NCBI GenBank assembly: GCA_900550235.1
Contig: URRQ01000048.1
Coordinates: 1 to 13,872 of the forward strand
Length of the DNA stretch: 13,872 bases
DNA from: an uncultured Lachnospiraceae bacterium
GTDB lineage: Bacteria; Bacillota; Clostridia; Lachnospirales; Lachnospiraceae
Direction: 5' to 3'
The translations under genes and the position numbers were made by a program. This document shows, in pieces, positions 13,778 through 13,872 of this stretch; positions within the stretch are counted from its first letter, which is position 1, and the number at the start of each line of letters is the position of its first letter. Below the pieces are notes generated by a model. That model was not told the DNA's origin and searched no databases. It was given only the letters and a program-made list of their open reading frames with translations.

Positions 13778-13872
13778 TCAAGCCTTGTAACGCGCATTTA
13801 TGCAAAATCCATAGTCACCGATACTTTCCTCACGGGTGATATACAGTCGGAATTCTGTCAGCTCATGAAATA
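13778..13872 (-). CDS. 3' end of an unidentified gene, cut by the window edge
   Basis: A minus-strand frame is open from the window edge to a TGA at 13778-13780. It gives about 30 residues, FHELTEFRLYITREESIGDY followed by GFCINARYKA. The composition looks like genuine protein, but the fragment is too short to identify. A T-run follows at 13751-13756 on the minus strand without a clear hairpin. It may be part of the mobile element or lie beyond it. Confidence 0.45.
   Translation of the reverse strand, partial: FHELTEFRLYITREESIGDYGFCINARYKA

Larger units (their letters stand above)
7003..13872. mobile_element. Integrative mobilizable element inserted in metG (right end not seen)
   Basis: The element has a Tn916-type integrase and excisionase at one end, a VirE-type ATPase and CHC2 primase-type pair, a MobV-like relaxase with a palindromic oriT-like region, and unknown cargo genes. 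There are no type IV secretion genes, so it would need a helper element for transfer. The left boundary lies between the metG fragment and the integrase stop (about 6967-7130). No direct repeat of the metG junction is found before the window ends, so the right boundary is probably beyond 13872. The given start is approximate: it is the first base past the stop codon that bounds the metG frame. Confidence 0.75.

Overview
The window reads as chromosome from a low-GC Firmicute, most likely a gut Lachnospiraceae. The reasons are AT-rich intergenic DNA, strong AGGAGG-type ribosome sites, a MetRS C-terminal domain of the type I associate with that family, and a Tn916-type integration module. Every gene I can support is on the minus strand, so transcription runs from high to low coordinates.

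Right two thirds (about 7000 to the end): an integrative mobilizable element. In transcription order it holds the 3' end of an unrecognised gene cut by the window edge (13778-13872), two unknown cargo genes (126-aa and 148-aa proteins), a palindrome-rich candidate oriT (12493-12788), a MobV-like HUH relaxase, a CHC2 zinc-finger primase-type protein, a VirE-type ATPase/helicase, a structured leader with a 47-codon ORF, a Tn916-type excisionase and a Tn916-type tyrosine integrase. The integrase-side end abuts a 160-codon fragment of metG, the C-terminal tRNA-binding domain of methionyl-tRNA synthetase. The catalytic part is not in view, so the element appears to have split metG. The right end of the element is not visible.

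Middle (4049-6443): after the metG terminator comes a compact three-gene operon made of an XRE-type regulator, an AAA15/OLD-type ATPase and a stand-alone TOPRIM protein of the DUF3226 kind. Gene junctions are +2 and -4 bases. An ATPase plus a separate TOPRIM effector is the architecture of split OLD-like anti-phage systems such as PARIS. This one has its own regulator, and its promoter region carries three 14-bp inverted-repeat operators (TGTYA-N4-TRACA) with centres 40 and 39 bp apart, plus a decayed fourth half-site in the same phase. It is the best candidate in the window for an undescribed system.

Left (1-3981): a C-terminal remnant of a Fic- or RecG-like-type protein with a 21-bp tandem repeat, an AraC-family regulator with an unusual C-terminal extension, and a 648-aa Old Yellow Enzyme/FAD fusion (BaiCD/BaiH and 2,4-dienoyl-CoA reductase type). 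Each of the last two genes has its own terminator. The first 236 bases are a cluster of palindromes whose orientation does not fit ordinary terminators.
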